Source: Atrina japonica
Taxonomy: Eukaryota > Mollusca > Bivalvia > Pterioida > Pinnidae
Assembly (NCBI GenBank): GCA_030159075.1
Contig: BROG01000808.1
Location: 159,501-223,500, forward strand
DNA: 64,000 nucleotides
Reading direction: 5' to 3'
The notes beneath the pieces are model-generated. The model had not been told where the DNA came from. It ran no database searches and was given only the letters and a program-made list of their open reading frames with translations. This document shows, piece after piece, positions 1 through 15,058 of the stretch. The position numbers and the translations under genes were made by a program. Position 1 is the first letter of the stretch. Each line of letters starts with the position of its first letter.

Positions 1-349
1 ACACCACGAGAATCTCCGATCAGGGGCAGTGCAGGGTGAATGCTCATTTTAAAATTGGTATTAACCCTACCCCAATGCATTTTTTTCTTTATTCATACCA
101 CATTTATCAATAGCGTACTGCCCCCTGGAGAAACTTTTTTCTGGAATAGTCCTTATTACAAGAGATCCCAGAGGGATCTTGGCACCCACCATGGAATGTT
201 CTTTGTCTGATCTATGACAGACTGTTCTTTTCTCTTATTTTGTGTCTCAACATTGAATTTGAACTTAAATCCATATTTCTGTGAAATACTTTTTTCACAA
301 GATTATAGCGAAACTGAACTTGAACTGAACATATTACATTTTAAGAGAA

Positions 350-1015
350 AACAGAATTCAACATGGCCAACGGGTGTCCATCTTGGATTTTGATCTCTCT
401 GAAAATGAAATATGCACATTTAGACTACAGGGATAACCTTCATATTCAATTTCGAAAAGATTCTTTCAGTACATTCTGAGAAATATATACTTCTATTGTC
501 AAAATCCAAGATGGCTATGTGTCAGCCATGTTGGAATCCAATTGCACAACTACATCTCACAGGGAACCTTCATGTCAAATTTCAAGGAAATCCCTTCAGT
601 CTTTTCTGAGAAATAGCATTAGCAATAAAAAACATCCTATGGTCAAAATCCAAAATGGCCACCTGTCGACAATGTGGGATTCAGATCTATCTGAAAATGT
701 AATATGCAAAACTAGACCTGAAGGGGAACCTTATGTCAAATTTCAAGAAGATTCCTTCAGTACTTTCTGAGATGTAGCGGTAACAAACTTCCTTTGGTAA
801 AATCTAAGATGGCTGCCTGTCGGCCAAGTTGGATTCCAATCTCTCTGAAAATGTAATATGCACAACTAGACCTGAAGGGGAACCTTCATATCAAATTTCA
901 AGTAGATCCCTTCAGTACTTTCTGAGAAATAGCAGTAACAAACTTCCTTTGGTCAAAATCCAAGATGGCCGCCTGTCATCCATGTTGGATTCCGATCTCT
1001 CCGATCCGATCAGCC
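350..1015. repeat. Diverged tandem repeat, about 125-150-bp unit, 4-5 copies
   Basis: Repeated blocks carry CAAAATCCAAGATGGC, a TTGGATTCnGATCTnTCTGA segment and CCTTCAGTACTTTCTGAGAA. The short ORFs here come from the repeat and are not genes. The stretch lies within the RANBP3 intron downstream of exon 12; positions 1-350 show no gene. Confidence 0.8.
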
Positions 1016-1170
1016 CACCTTCTGTTAATGGCAGGCTAAAAACCAGATTAAATGTAATGTTTGTTGATACTTGCCCAATATATTAAATGTGTAAATGTAT
1101 ATATACATGTATATTTTTGTTTGAATGGTGTTTTATGCTGTACAATTTCGGTAAATGAAAAAACACTTAC

Positions 1171-1289
1171 CTGTAAAACATTGGATTCACCCTCCTCCCC
1201 TGTAACTAATTCAACTTCTTTACAGTCCAATTTTTTCTCATGTTTTGCTTGGAATTGTCTGGCTGATTCTTCAAGAGTCTGAGTTTTAT
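1171..1289 (-). CDS. RANBP3: RANBP3 exon 12, entry to Ran-binding domain
   Basis: A 119-nt exon with acceptor TTGTATTGCAG and donor GTAAGT. It encodes a charged helix (LEESARQFQAKHEKKLDC) and then VELVTGEEGESNVLQ. The second part aligns with the first strand of the RanBP3 Ran-binding domain. The remaining domain exons are outside the window. Confidence 0.92.
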
Positions 1290-4200
1290 CTGCAATACAA
1301 GGGAAAATACTAAAATGGAATATACACATTATATTCATACAATTGGTCTCATTCCAGATAAATTGTAACTGGGTTCTCTTAACCATTAAAAACTTGCTGC
1401 CACCGTATAACTGAAAATGGTTGGTATGACATGTAAAGTACAAAATGAACTAAGAATTATAGGTATATATATCTGAATTGCCATTTGTTGCATACATATT
1501 CAGGTGAAAATCTTTATTATATGAAAATATAGATATATATATATATATGAGTAATAAGCCGAATATGAAAGGGTACAATTCTGTCAGTCTATTCTGCGCC
1601 CCTAAGCTCTAATTGTTGTATCAATAAATCAAATTGTTATTGTTTACACATGTGAAGTCATCTTTGAGCAACCAGTTTATACACATTTTATTACTGTGTG
1701 TGCTGAATCAACAACAAAATTATGGTTTAAACCCTGATACCAATATGTTTCCTCAACCTTATTAAAGTTGTTGAATTCTGCGCACTTCATCAATTATACA
1801 TTATTATATTTGTTACTATAAGCATACATGACTTCTAAGACATCGTAAATGTAGGTCATCATCAGAGAGTCAGAGTGGAAAGTGTATAGATTGTTGCAAG
1901 AACATGTTACTGTTTAATCTGGCAACACATATAAACACCAATTTGTCCCTTAAAATTTTATCAAAATAGCATCTTAAATCGAGTGCTGAGAACTTTGCAA
2001 TGCTCGGTAAATAATAAATATTCAGTTTATTTAACATAAAAAAACAAAAGAAAAATATGAAAAAAATCATTTTGGCTTAATTCTTAGATATTTTTTTTAA
2101 TGTCATAATGCTAAATACTATTTTGGAACGAACTTTAGTCTCCTTCGGACGACTGGCAGTATCAGAAACCCATCCCAGCAGCAGACGGTCTCTTAAATCA
2201 TGTCCATTCTCTATAAATATTCACTGGTTACCATCTAAATTGCACCACAGTAACAAAGAAATGCATGTTAGGTTAAATGGAACCAAATATATAATGTTAA
2301 CCATGTAAAAGTCATGACTGTCAGGTTTCACATATCGCTGATAAACACAGTGAACTGAGCATAAAGTAAAGTGCAAAATCAGAAGACACGCTGAATTAGA
2401 TGACATCGCGGTACTAGATCCCTGCTTCAGGTAGTTATGTACAAAACATAACACCCATGACATCAAATTGATGCTATAAAATCTCAAGATCATAAATAAG
2501 TAAGGGGATTGCTTCAAAATACCATGCAATGTCAATAACAAAACTGCTGAAATCCAAAAACACTGGAAGCCCAATGCCACATTTTGATTTGACTCCTTTC
2601 CCATCCTTCGATAATTGTGTTGTCCTAATCAACAGATCAAGTCACATTTTATACACTGATTCTTATATGTTGAGGTGGAGAAATTAAAGACTGTGCTATA
2701 AATGCTATTCACAGTTTGCTACATACATACTGAGTATCTCGACACATTTACCCTTGGTTAATTTCGCCTATCTGCGAGAGAAATCATATTCATCCAATCA
2801 AAAATTTGCCCTGAATCACGAGTCCTATGGATGGAATGAATTTATACGCTTCACTTATCTAGCATGGAATTTCGCCTTCATTTTAAATTCGACTAAGTTT
2901 ATCTATTTCTCATCAAATTCATTCTTGTTTTACTTGTATTCTTCTATTGTAATAAAATGTGCCATGGTATATGGTTATTCATTTTCCATTTTCTACAGAT
3001 ACTTATTATTTTCTGGAACAAAACTTGTCTTTTGTCAACATACATAACTAAATAAAAATTAATTGAATTGTTTGACAAGAATCGAAAATTGTATTGAATC
3101 ATGAGCTAGCTGAATCATTGCACTCCTAACTGGTGTGTTTAAGTTTTTACCAGATATCACTGTACATTATGTAAGATTCACATTACATTTTCAGTATCTT
3201 TTTAATCGTCTAAGAATTAAATCTTGTAAACCTGTCAAAACAATGTAACATTTTCAATTTCAATGGCATCATATGCCTCTGTGGCTGGTGAGTATACACA
3301 GTACGTTAATCAACTTTTGGATATACAGTTATAGCTTTACCTGATGATTCATTATCAGCTCCTGTATCATTTTTACCATCATCTTTTTCTTTTTCACCAC
3401 TATCATTATCACCATGGTTACTTTCAACTGCTTCTTGTTTGTTGTTCGTTTCATCACCTGACTGCTGCGAAAATTTGATGACACGGTCTGCTAAATTTTG
3501 GCCAAAAATAAACCCTCCTTCTGATTTTGATTCTGGAGACTTTGAAACACCCTGTACATAAAGAGAAGAGCATCATAATTTGACTCTATTAAACCAGAAG
3601 TCTGTGAAACAACTGGTTATCTTCTGGATGATTTATAGAGATTATTATAACAGTAACTTGATATGAGAGCCTGATAACGTTGAGTTTGAACAAAACTTTA
3701 TCTGATTCTGAAGATCAAGTTACTGTTATAATGATAAATCTATTATATATCCTTCCATAATAGCCTAATCAATTAGATATAAAGGATGTGTCAACTGTTT
3801 AATGTCTGAATGCTTACACAATCAGACTGCATCAACTGAAGAAATTTTTTCTGTGCCAGATTGTGACATCATAGTAATTTACATCAGAATTTTGTGATGA
3901 AGCATGGGAAAAGTAATCCTGCTTTATTTACTATGTCATCAGTTTCAAAGAGGAGTAATAGGGATTCAGACAAAAGAGCTCCAAGGAGCTATATGTCTTA
4001 CCTGTGGTGACATATAATGATTAGTAATTACAGTAAACAAGGCATCATAAATGATACTTATCCCCTCACAATGGAAATATTGTATAAAATCTGTAGAGCA
4101 CTGACAATGAAATAAATAAAAGGCCGATCTTAGTATACTAAAGCGCATGAGGATCATTCCAATCCACCCAGTAATTTAGTCATTATGCTCTGGAAACAAT

Positions 4201-7200
4201 TTTCAGTGACTGTGACCTAGTTTCCAGAAAGTAGGTTAGACCGACCTTAGTATACTAAAAGGCACATCTAGGGCATATGAGGATCATTTGTGTTAAGTAT
4301 AGTTCCAATCCAGCAAGAAGTTTAGGCGTTTTGCTCTGGAAACAATTCTCAGTAACTGTGAACTAGTTTCCAGAAAGTAGGTCAAACATGCCTTAGTACC
4401 CCATAATGCACATCTAGGGTACATGAGGATCATTTGTGTGAAGTATGGTCCCAATCCACCCAGTAGTTTAGGTTTCGGAAACAAAATGTGAACGATTTTC
4501 AGTAACTGTGACCTGGTTTCCAGAAAGTAGGTCAGACAGGCCTTAGTACCACAAAAGGTACATCTAGGGTACATGAGGATCATTTGTATGAAGTATGGTT
4601 CCAATCCACCCAGTAGTTTAGTAGTTCTGCTCCATAAACAAAATGTGAATAATTTTCAGTAACTGATCTAGTTTGCATAATCAAAATCTGTAAAATTTCA
4701 AATCATTCCTTTATCTTGGCACTCTGCTGTGAAGTTGAGGTCTTTAGTCAGGACACTGTAAGCTGTGTTCACTGGAACATGACCTTCAACTGATAAGAAT
4801 CATGCAACAGTCTTTGAAATTGGAAAAGTCTTGGAATAGTTTTCTACTCACAAATACACTACATTTTGAGGATTAATTGTTTTATAATCACTGACACTGT
4901 TTACATTTAGTAAGGATGGGATTCAGGGAATTGACAATGCTGTAGTGTTACCATCCTAATGACAATGTAAATGGTAATGTGATAGATATTTACTACACAT
5001 GAATGCACATGTTGTGTTTTGTTTTTGTATATGTTTTGTAATGAAACTGCGTGATTCACTTAGGAATTGAGGGAACACTGTATGGTGGTGGTCAGTTTTT
5101 AATGGTGGAGGAGAGAATTTGGTTACAGTATACCCCGGAAGAGACCACCAGTCTTCTGTAAGTAAACTGGCAAACATTCTCACAAATTCAGCATAGGTAC
5201 CTGCAGGGTTTGAGAGTGCGCTGATCAGAGGTGAGAGATTTCATAGTTTAAAGAGCAATACACTAACCACTCAGTTACAGAGGCCCTTCATTATGTACAT
5301 TGCAGACTTGCTGTTAAGAGCAATACTCTAACCACTCAGTTACAGAGGCCCTTCATAATGTACATTGCAGACTTGCTGTTAAGAGCAATACTCTAACCAT
5401 TCAGTTACAGAGGCCCTTCATAAAGTACATTGCAGACTTGCAATACTCTAACCACTCAGTCACAGAGGCCCTTCATAATGTACATTGCAGACTTGCAATA
5501 CTCTAACCATTCAGTTACAGAAGCCCTTCATAATGTACATTGCAGACTTGCAATACTCTAACCACTCAGTTACAGAGGCCCTTCATAATGTACATTGCAT
5601 ACTTGCTGTTAAGAGCAATACTCTAACCATTCAGTTACAGAAGCCCTTCATAATGTACATTGCAGACTTGCAATACTCTAACCACTCAGCCACAGAGGCC
5701 CTTCATAATGTACATTGCAGACTTGCTGTTAGAGTTTACATTAAATCTCTATTAAGGGTATTTTCAATTCTGCCAAAGAAACTTGCAAAGCCTAAATTAA
5801 AGGTTGAAAAACAACATTAAACAATTTTAATAAAATGAAAAAAGAACAACATATATGCATGGATTAAAAGGTTTGGATTTTAGGATTATGGTGACAGCTT
5901 AAGCCTACAATATACCAGTGACAATGTAATTTGACAATTCAGCAATTTAGTTTGAATTTGTTTTTTGTCCTTGTTGTTGATCATACGAAACAAACTAAGA
6001 TTTATAACCTGTGTCCTACCTTTGCTATAAGATTTTTATCAAACACCAAACAGAGCATTCTTGATTGTGTGTAATATTATAATTTTCAGTTGCTCTGGGA
6101 TATAATGATTTTGAACAAGAGGAATGGATTGTTGTCTGTTCACTTACAGTAACTCTTTCTGTTAAATTCTGTCCAAATATAAACTCATTTTTACCACCAC
6201 CAGCATCTGTAGATGAATCTGTGTTTCTGTAAAATAATATACACTAATAAAACAGAGACAGACAAAAGTTAAGATCAAAACAAACTATGTGTTTAGGGAA
6301 ATACAATCAATTTCTTCACTTCTAAATAAACATGACTGAAACATGGTAAAATCAATACCCAAACAGCATTTCAAAACTAACAGGGTAAACCCACACAAGG
6401 ATTTTTTTCCTACAGCATTTTGGGTCCAGTTACAGGACCCTCCCTAATGCAAAAATGGCTTGTATTTTCCCCACAATATACAAAAATTACCAATTTAGAA
6501 TTTCCAAATAAAGAATAAAGTATTTTCAAATAAATATCACATCTTAAGTCTTTCTGCTTTACTTGAATTTTTGTAAATTTTCTCGATTTGGTCGAACACT
6601 GGACCCAAAATTTAGGAGATAGGAAAATTCTTGCCACAGGTACTTGGGGACAGAGCTAAACTAAGAATGTGAACAAAAAAAAATTTTGCCTTTACAGTAT
6701 CATGAGTGAAAACTTACTTATATTTTCAGTTAGGATAATCTTTTTGGAGAAGAGGGAAGGCGCAGACAACACCTAATTGTTTTTATATGCCAGTCTTTTT
6801 TTTAATTATGATATAGTTGAATGTGACCTAGCAGGTGGCTGGCATTGCCACTGTAAACAATGACATAAGACTTACCTTCTCTTTCAACATACATGTATAT
6901 AGTGTAACCACATTTAGATGGAGTGTGTTGTTTGACCATATTCACAAATTCACATATTTCAAAATTATCATGTTTTGAAGAAAACAATAAAGAATCCAGA
7001 CTAAAAAAACAAAGGGGTCATGGGCAAGTAGCACTAAGAGGGGTCCTGTCCACAAGTTCCTGTGGTTTAACAATAAGCCACAATGTTTATATAACTAGGT
7101 GTCATTGTATATGACTTAACACTTCTATTCAAGGTAAATGTAGGTCATAGCAGCGCTCTACAATGCGACCAAATCACTCGCAAATGCGACCAAATCACTC

Positions 7201-8217
7201 GCAAATGCGACCATTTTTTAGATTTTGGCGAGTGTTTAACCTCATTCAGTCGCCACATTGCGACCAGTTTTTTCCTTTCAAAAGTTTGTCCGTTTTCACT
7301 GTGAAATTACATTATAGAAATCATGGTCTGTTATGCGCTTAAGAACAATCAATTTGGTTATTCAGTTTCGATAAACTAGAGCGTCTAACGCACGTGGATT
7401 ACGTATAAAAACACGTTGTATTGCTCTCATGTTTTCGACTTGAAATTTTCCTAACAGCACACGATGACATTTTTTTTCTTCTCGAATTCAACAGAAGTAT
7501 CATTAGACACTTCTGAGTTTAAACGATCTTGGTTAAAGGAATACTGGAACAGTGTTATGGCTAGTGTTCGACTAGGCCGAACTTTCTGCCCCAATTTCGA
7601 TTTTAATTTAAGCGATTTTTAAGTGGTAAAATTGGCGCAGAAAGTTCGGCCTAGTGTTCGACGAGGAGGACAAGCAGACCACTGCCTAATTCCTTTGGGG
7701 ATTCTATCGTGGCCGATTTATCGTGGGTCAACACAATAAAACGGCCGCGACAGAATCCCCAATGGGATTAACCACAGTCGGAACTGGAAATTTTATCTGG
7801 AAATTAAAATCGAGAGTCAAACACCCGATTGTTGGACAAACACCTATAAATTAAAGAACTGTATAGGTGTTTGTCTGACAATCTGGTCACGGGTGTTGGA
7901 CTCTAGATTTTAACTTACAGACAAAATTTACAATTCTTGTGGGCAGTCTCTGTTTTGTAAATTCTGTCAAAAAGAAACTGGCGTTAAAAATTTAAAAAAC
8001 AAGTTTAAGGTTGCCTCAATATTAGAACTACAAATATGAAAAATATAGGCATATAAACACTCCTGAATTGATAAAAAATACACAAAAAGGTCAACATGCT
8101 GTTAATAAATAACCTTGTTTTAAATGGATTGAAACAATAAAATGTTACATAAACTTAGAACATTAATATTTTATTTCATTTCTATATTTTCATCCAGTGG
8201 ATATTTTAAGAACACAT

Positions 8218-8304
<87 letters not shown>

Positions 8305-11300
8305 CGAGTAAAAGTTCCTGGCTGGCTAGTAAAATTTCTGGTTCACTGGCCAAATGAAGAGTGAATTTTTTTAGTGTTGTAGAGCCCTGCATAGTATCTA
8401 TACTTCTATCAGAGATAACCAGAAATCATTGTATGCGTTTTTGTATTACCAAATGAAGTCCCATATCTCTGGGAAATATTGTCAAATGTTGACCTTAATA
8501 GAACTCAACTGAAATCTTATAACAACATTTTGACAAAACTGATTAAAACTGGAAAAAAAGAAACTCAAATTTTTCAATGGAAACATGGAAAACTGACAAT
8601 GGGACAAACAAGCATATACAAAATACAATATGCCGCCCATCTTCAATCTCTGGAGTATAAAATTTATACATAAAAACATTAGGGCTATTGGAGAAAAGTC
8701 TCTTCTGGGGGCAGAACGACATCAATATAAAATTGTCTTGGAAAAGAGGAAGGGATGTAAAATTGCATTTCGAACTTGATTGGGGTGTAAATAAAGAAAT
8801 GACATGTATTAGAGGGGTTAATACTGATTTTGTATCAAAATCTTGTGTTTTATTTGCCCTCAGTTGCATTTTTGAATAATTTTATATCTTATGTGGTCAG
8901 TAATTACATTTTAGAAATTGTTTGACATGAAATTGTCATGAAATAAAGTTAACAATAATAAGTACATGACTCTTTTGTGTGATAATGATGAACTTCAAAA
9001 TATAAAATTGACAATCAAAATAAATACATTATAAATTCCTTTGCTGGTCAGTTTGGATATCATTTATTTCTGTCTTACACTTACATGTATCAAAAGTAAA
9101 TTTTATATTTATCAAATAAATTCACTATTTTTTCATTGTCACATAGAGTTTGAAAAACATAAGATGTGAATTCTGACATTAAGAAGCTTATAATGTACAA
9201 GTATGTAAGTGAACTGTCTAATTTTAATACAAACATTGTCTTGACAACTGTACTTCAATAATCAAAGTACTGAAAGTACTGAAATGGGTTGTTATTTTGG
9301 CAAAATAGCCATGGGAATCAAACTACTTTCATCTAACATATATATCATCTAATATAAATGGAAATAAATCAAATTAATGTATATCTAAAAAAAATCAATT
9401 CCCCGCCTCTAATTAAATTCACAATTAAAATTCTAAATTTTATTTGTTCTTCCGCACTAGGCTGAACTTTCTGCTCTGATTTTAAGTGATTTGTTTTTGT
9501 GTGTGTGCCTGATTTTATCCCCCCAAAATCGCTTAAAATCGGGTCAGAAAGATTGCCCTACTTCCGCACCAACCTTAAATATTGTCTGGCGTGCATTAAC
9601 ACTCATTTCAAAATAAAACTTGAGCATTTATGCAACCTACTTAAATTAAATCCAAACATGACACTAGGAACAGGTAAAATAAATATTTTCATCACGAAAA
9701 ATGGCTGTGATTTTAAACAAATTTTAGGGCTTGTAGGGAACGTAATCCTATTTAGGGCTATTACCGTGGTACATGAACATTTACTCTGCCTAGACTAAAT
9801 AAACAACCAAACAATGTTCTCTATCTTGTATTAATTAATATAAATAACTGTACAGCGTGAAAAAAGACAGTTTACCCCATATTTAATGTTAAAGAAATAA
9901 TTTTTTATCAACATAATTCGGGCCTATCCCGATGTAACAAAACGATCTATCACATCAACGCAATGGATAAAACTTTGTTTTGTTTTTGTTGAAGACATCG
10001 TTTCTGTCAAAAAGTTTAGGTTTATACTTCCCAATCTAATTGTGATTATCTTCAAAAGTTGTAATAAATGTTGTGTAAACAACCGACAATGGACATGGCG
10101 ATATTCCCCGACTTCAGCGGAAACGAGAACTGGAAATTGTAACATTCGATGTTCAAGTTACCTCCCTTTGCGATATTAATAACCACAGTATACAAGTGAC
10201 CGTCTGCTGAAATTGAGCAGTCGCTGGTTATGTAAGGCATGTGGTCACCATATAGGGTGTATAAATAAAGGAAATATGCACGGGAATCTCATTAAGGAAG
10301 GTTAGGTATAGCGATTAGTTGACAAACACGTAAATTTTATAGTTTTCAAAATGGACAGGAACTTATTCATAATGAATTTCACGCGCCATTTGCATAACAA
10401 GCACCTCCTACTCGAAGCTATCCCCTCTATTCTGCTTTTATTTTCATTTTTCCGTGGACTAGAAAACATATTTGTTCTTTAAAGTTCAATAGAAATTTGT
10501 TTAGCTTCATGTTGGTATCAGCAATACGTAATTATTTCTATTTACATCGCTGTATGCTTGTATTGATAGCTGTCAATAACAATATGATGAATGGCGGAGT
10601 AATACTGTAACCTGAATAATCAAGTCATTATATTTCGCTCACTTTGATCCCTACATTAACTGAAGAGTTCCGATCAGGGGCATTAATCATTCATGTTAAC
10701 TAATACTTCAGTTTTTCAAGGCAGGCTCAACATCACTGGAATCTTATATAGTGGAATTCCATATTTATAAATAGATCAATGACATTTTGCTGAAACTAAC
10801 TTCAAATCATATTGTATAATTTCGAAAGACAGAAGTAAGTAGAATTATGTGGTGTTTCATTTAATGATTATTCACACTAAATTAAATTTCATTTACGCCA
10901 AAATATTTGACTTTTCTGTAAAAGTTGAATTCTTGAGGTGGACTATATTTTACATGAAGTGCGAATGCAACCTCCATGACTCTTCACTGCTAACAGGATA
11001 GCCCTCGATGAAGAGTTGAAGTAAACCCATAATAGGTTGTTATTACATAACAACCCATAAAAGGCTAAAACAGGATTTAATCTTATCCATAATATGGAAA
11101 AATGACATAATTTTCCCCTCGCAAACAAAGTTTGGATGGGATATAGGATTAGTTTGTTTGTTTATTGTTGTTTAATGTCCCACTCAACAATATTTCACTC
11201 ATATGGAGACGTCACCAAATGCCGGTGAAGGGCTTCAAATTTTGGCCTATGCTCGGCACTTACGGCCATTGAGCAGTGAGGGTTCTTTAATGTGCCGACA

Positions 11301-14300
11301 CCTACTGTGACACGAGAGGTCGGTTTTTACTTTCTCATCCGAAGGACAGGAAACTAACTTGCCGCTGGCTGGACTTACGACCTCACAATCAAGAATCAAG
11401 CACACTACCAACTGAACCAGGCCGGCTTGAGGGGATATAGGATTAGGTTTGTACGTACATACCTAGTACACATTCTTGTCATCGCTCTAACAATTTTATT
11501 TTTCAACAGAATTTCATGAAACTTGATACAAGTGTTTACCAAGGCTATATCTCATATAATTTTATGTTTTATAATCCACGCTCTGTTATTTACAGAGTTA
11601 TTGCCCTTTGTTTATTTCACTGAAATATTATTGTCAGTGCTCTAACAAGTTTATTTCTCAATGGAATTTCAAGGAACTTAATACAAGGGTTTACTATGGT
11701 CATATCTCTGACAAGTTCGTATTTCGTAACCCACACTTGCACCCTTATTTGCCGAGTTACTGTCCTTTGATTATTTCATTTAAAGATTATTGTCAGAGCT
11801 CTAAAGGTATTATACAATACTTCATTTGCGAGGGGATTACTAACACACATGAAGCCTTGTTTTTTTTTTAAATTGTTTGTTGGGGGGAGATATTTCAAAA
11901 TGTGATGTTGTTGTTATTTTTTTGTTTTAAATCTATTGGTGGTACCCCTAAATTTTATGGGCGTTCTACCCCCAAGATACACATTTTTCTTGAATAGTCC
12001 TAAGGCAAATCTGTAAAAATTAACAAGTTTGATATCTCTGCAATATCTGTTGCTACTTACTTATCATTTTTTGAAAAGGCTGATGCAAAATAATTTTCTG
12101 TGCCTCCAGAATTATCTGTATTACTGAGGAAGGGGTTATCTGTGTCATTTTTTTGTTTTTTTACTACCTCACCATCCCCAGATTCTTGATTTTCTTTTTC
12201 CTTTTTTTCTAAATCTGTAACACAAATGTAAAAAGAAAATTGAAATTAACAAAAGTAAATTTAACAAGAGTTGAAAGAAGACAACAAAACTCACCAAAAT
12301 GGGTGCAAATTATCAAAATAGGTATTTGGCCCACACACAGCTGTCAGAATTTATGGTCAAAGGACAAATTAATATATTGAATCCTTAATTTCTTTTCAAA
12401 TTTTTTGAAAAGTAAGTCAAAGTCAAAGGTCACTTGGTCAAAAGTCAAGGTACCAAATGGAAGCTCTGGTTATATATCAAAGCCCTATTCCTCATGGTTT
12501 AAAAGCCATAGCCAAGGTTAAAGTTTTAGAAAAGTAGATCAAAAGTCAAAATACCAAATAAAAAGCTCTGGTCATATGAAACCTATATGTGAAATATCAA
12601 AGTCCTATCCCACATGGTTTAAAAGACATTCAGAAAAGTTTTTTAAAAATAGGTCAAAGTTCAAGGTCACTAGGTCAAAAGTCAGGGTACCAAATGAAAG
12701 CACTGGTCATAAGGAATCTATATGTGAAATATCCAAGCCCTGTCCCTTGCAGTTAATAAGATATAGTCCAGATTAAAGCTTTCCTCACTTACAAAACATC
12801 TGAAGGTGTCTTGCTGTTCCTGTGTCTAAATGATAACCCCTAGCTCTGGTACTTTTGAAAAAAATTCACAATATTTACAAACTTATCCCTTTTTATTGAC
12901 ACTGTAGTACATCCAAAGGAATTTTTAGACTCATATTTTCCACTGGAGAAAAGCTTCATGTCCAGCTGACAGTGACATACTGCTAGAGGGACAATCATCC
13001 TCAGAGTTCAAATATATATCTTGCTCTGTCATTGTTGATGTTTCATTTTCATTATAGTTAATTTCAGAATCACTTTGGGTCTCAACAGTAACACTCTCAC
13101 TAAAACTTCCTAACTGTGCTGACTGGAATTACAATTAACAGCATCGCATGGCGACTAATTTTCAAGTGGTTTTTTTCATCCTCTCCTTTTTCACTAAATT
13201 GACTAGTTCACTAGTGTTTGTCGAGCTGAAGAATTTAGTGATTGGTCTGATTCCAAGATTTTTTACGATAATACTCCGAGTTGTGGTCTGACATGATATT
13301 AAAAATTTCTGCTCATCAATGATAATGAAGCACTTGTATAAACTTGACTTATCTCAATAGTAAAACAAACCCTACATAAAACGTTTAAATGACAATGATA
13401 CTAGGTTTGACTGCTTCCAATGTGCATTTGTTTGAGAGTGCAAGGACCGATAACTCTGTGTACGCAATCACTTCCTATATATGACATTTGAAATGAATTG
13501 TTTCATGTTCATAGATACAAAACCGTACTTTCATTTATTTACTTCAATCAGGAAATTTTGATTTTCCATTGGGAATGGGGCTGAATTTCGGCCCCGAGTG
13601 ATTGGTTGGAAAATCCAAACTTTCATCCTGGCGAGTTAAAAAGAAAATGAACTTTAATCTATACACTGAACCCTCTTTATAATGACCATGTTGGAAACAT
13701 TGTTATTGTAATGAATTTGGTCTTGTATAGAAACACAATTTCAAATGTTAAATTGACTGAGGCTAAAAACTGAGATTGATGTTGTTACAGACAGTTGATG
13801 AATAGAAAAAAAGGTTATTTGAAGTCTGCATAATCTTAAAGTTAAGGTATCATTTATCAATTCCATTAAAAGTATATTCTGTGATTAAATACTACCGATA
13901 ATATTTTCAATGGGATATAACTGTGTCGTCGTACCTCAAAATTTTTCAACTAAAATTACACTCTTGATTTTGTAAGCCGTAAGTTGTTATATCGAAGGTA
14001 AATTATGTATATTTGTTCTATGCAAAATCCTGTCAGGTAGTGAAATTGTCGTAATAACGATGGTCGTTACAAAGCAATCTGACAGTAACCAAAGATACTT
14101 ACCGTAAACTGATGATCTCTGTTCAGATTACTAGAAAATGAGTGATAATAGATTTGTCATAATCAAAATAATACAAAGTTTGAAATATGAAAAGTATGTA
14201 AAATCACTCATTGTGGCATAGTATGGTCAAAATTGTATATTCGCTTAAACTTATGTTCTTGATAATTGCTGAACCTTTCTTCACAGGAGACATCTTATAA

Positions 14301-15000
14301 ATAGATGAGCTATAACACAAAGACTCACCATTACTCTTCATATTCTGTACTTGGGCTGAGAGAGCTGAAGGTCTGATCAGCATTTTGGATGGACTAGTTA
14401 CATCAGATTTATTTAATATTCCTGCAGAAACACAGATTATACTGATTAGTTTAAAAACATTTATGCAATATAATAGTGGCATACATGTATAGACATATCT
14501 CACATTGCAGAAAGAACATCTCAGTAGGTATCTTTGTTAATAAACAGACCTTAAAGATCCCAGCTGATATATAGCAGGGGTGAAAATAAAGAAAACATCC
14601 TCAGGAACCAAACAGGCTCCTAAGTTTTAAATTCTGGGAGCCAAGATTTAAACTTAGGGGCCCGTCATATTTACTTGAAAATTTTTTAACCAGTTTGCGG
14701 TTATTCAACATTTAAGTTTTTAACAACTTGCTCAGCCGGGCATGTGCTATACTGATATTGTGCTTGCCTGCTATGAAAATTTGTGGTTGCCCACAAAGAA
14801 AAAAAAAATTTGAGTTAATTTTGGTTTTTTATTAATTTATTGTTATTTTAATATATATATATATATATATAAAACACATCCTCCTGAAGATTGTTATAAA
14901 CATGAAAGCGCTAGAGGAAACCAAAACAGTTCATTGAACAATTTTAATCTACTTCGCCGTGGATAATTTTATATTTGTACACAGTATTTTAAAGCGGATT

Positions 15001-15058
<58 letters not shown>

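Larger units (their letters stand above)
7145..8393. mobile_element. Possible composite TIR element
   Basis: The outer ends read GCGCTCTACAAT on the left and, inverted, GGGCTCTACAAC on the right, with a CGACCAAATCACTCGCAAATG tandem near the left end. The three small hairpins and a microsatellite would be nested inside. Only the short terminal match supports it. Confidence 0.3.

Noticed and set aside
519..1086. ORFs of 83 and 85 codons
   Set aside because: They fall inside a diverged tandem repeat, and the two proteins are copies of the repeat translation.
2221..2604. 127-codon minus-strand hydrophobic ORF
   Set aside because: AT-rich composition, no motif, no splice or promoter context, and inside a RANBP3 intron.
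2745..2905. A second copy of the 53,482 MITE
   Set aside because: Only interior similarity (TTTCGCC/TTCATTTTAAATTCG); the terminal repeats are not recognisable.
5255..5735. Regular repeats with spacers resembling a CRISPR array
   Set aside because: Spacers are themselves repeated, units are 54 or 65 bp, and the context is a eukaryotic intron; it is a minisatellite.
5485..5820. 111-codon ORF
   Set aside because: The translation is the minisatellite unit repeated; no gene.
8142..8392. ORFs on both strands with poly-Thr-His, Val-Cys and Ile-Tyr runs
   Set aside because: They are translations of the (CA)n(TA)n microsatellite.
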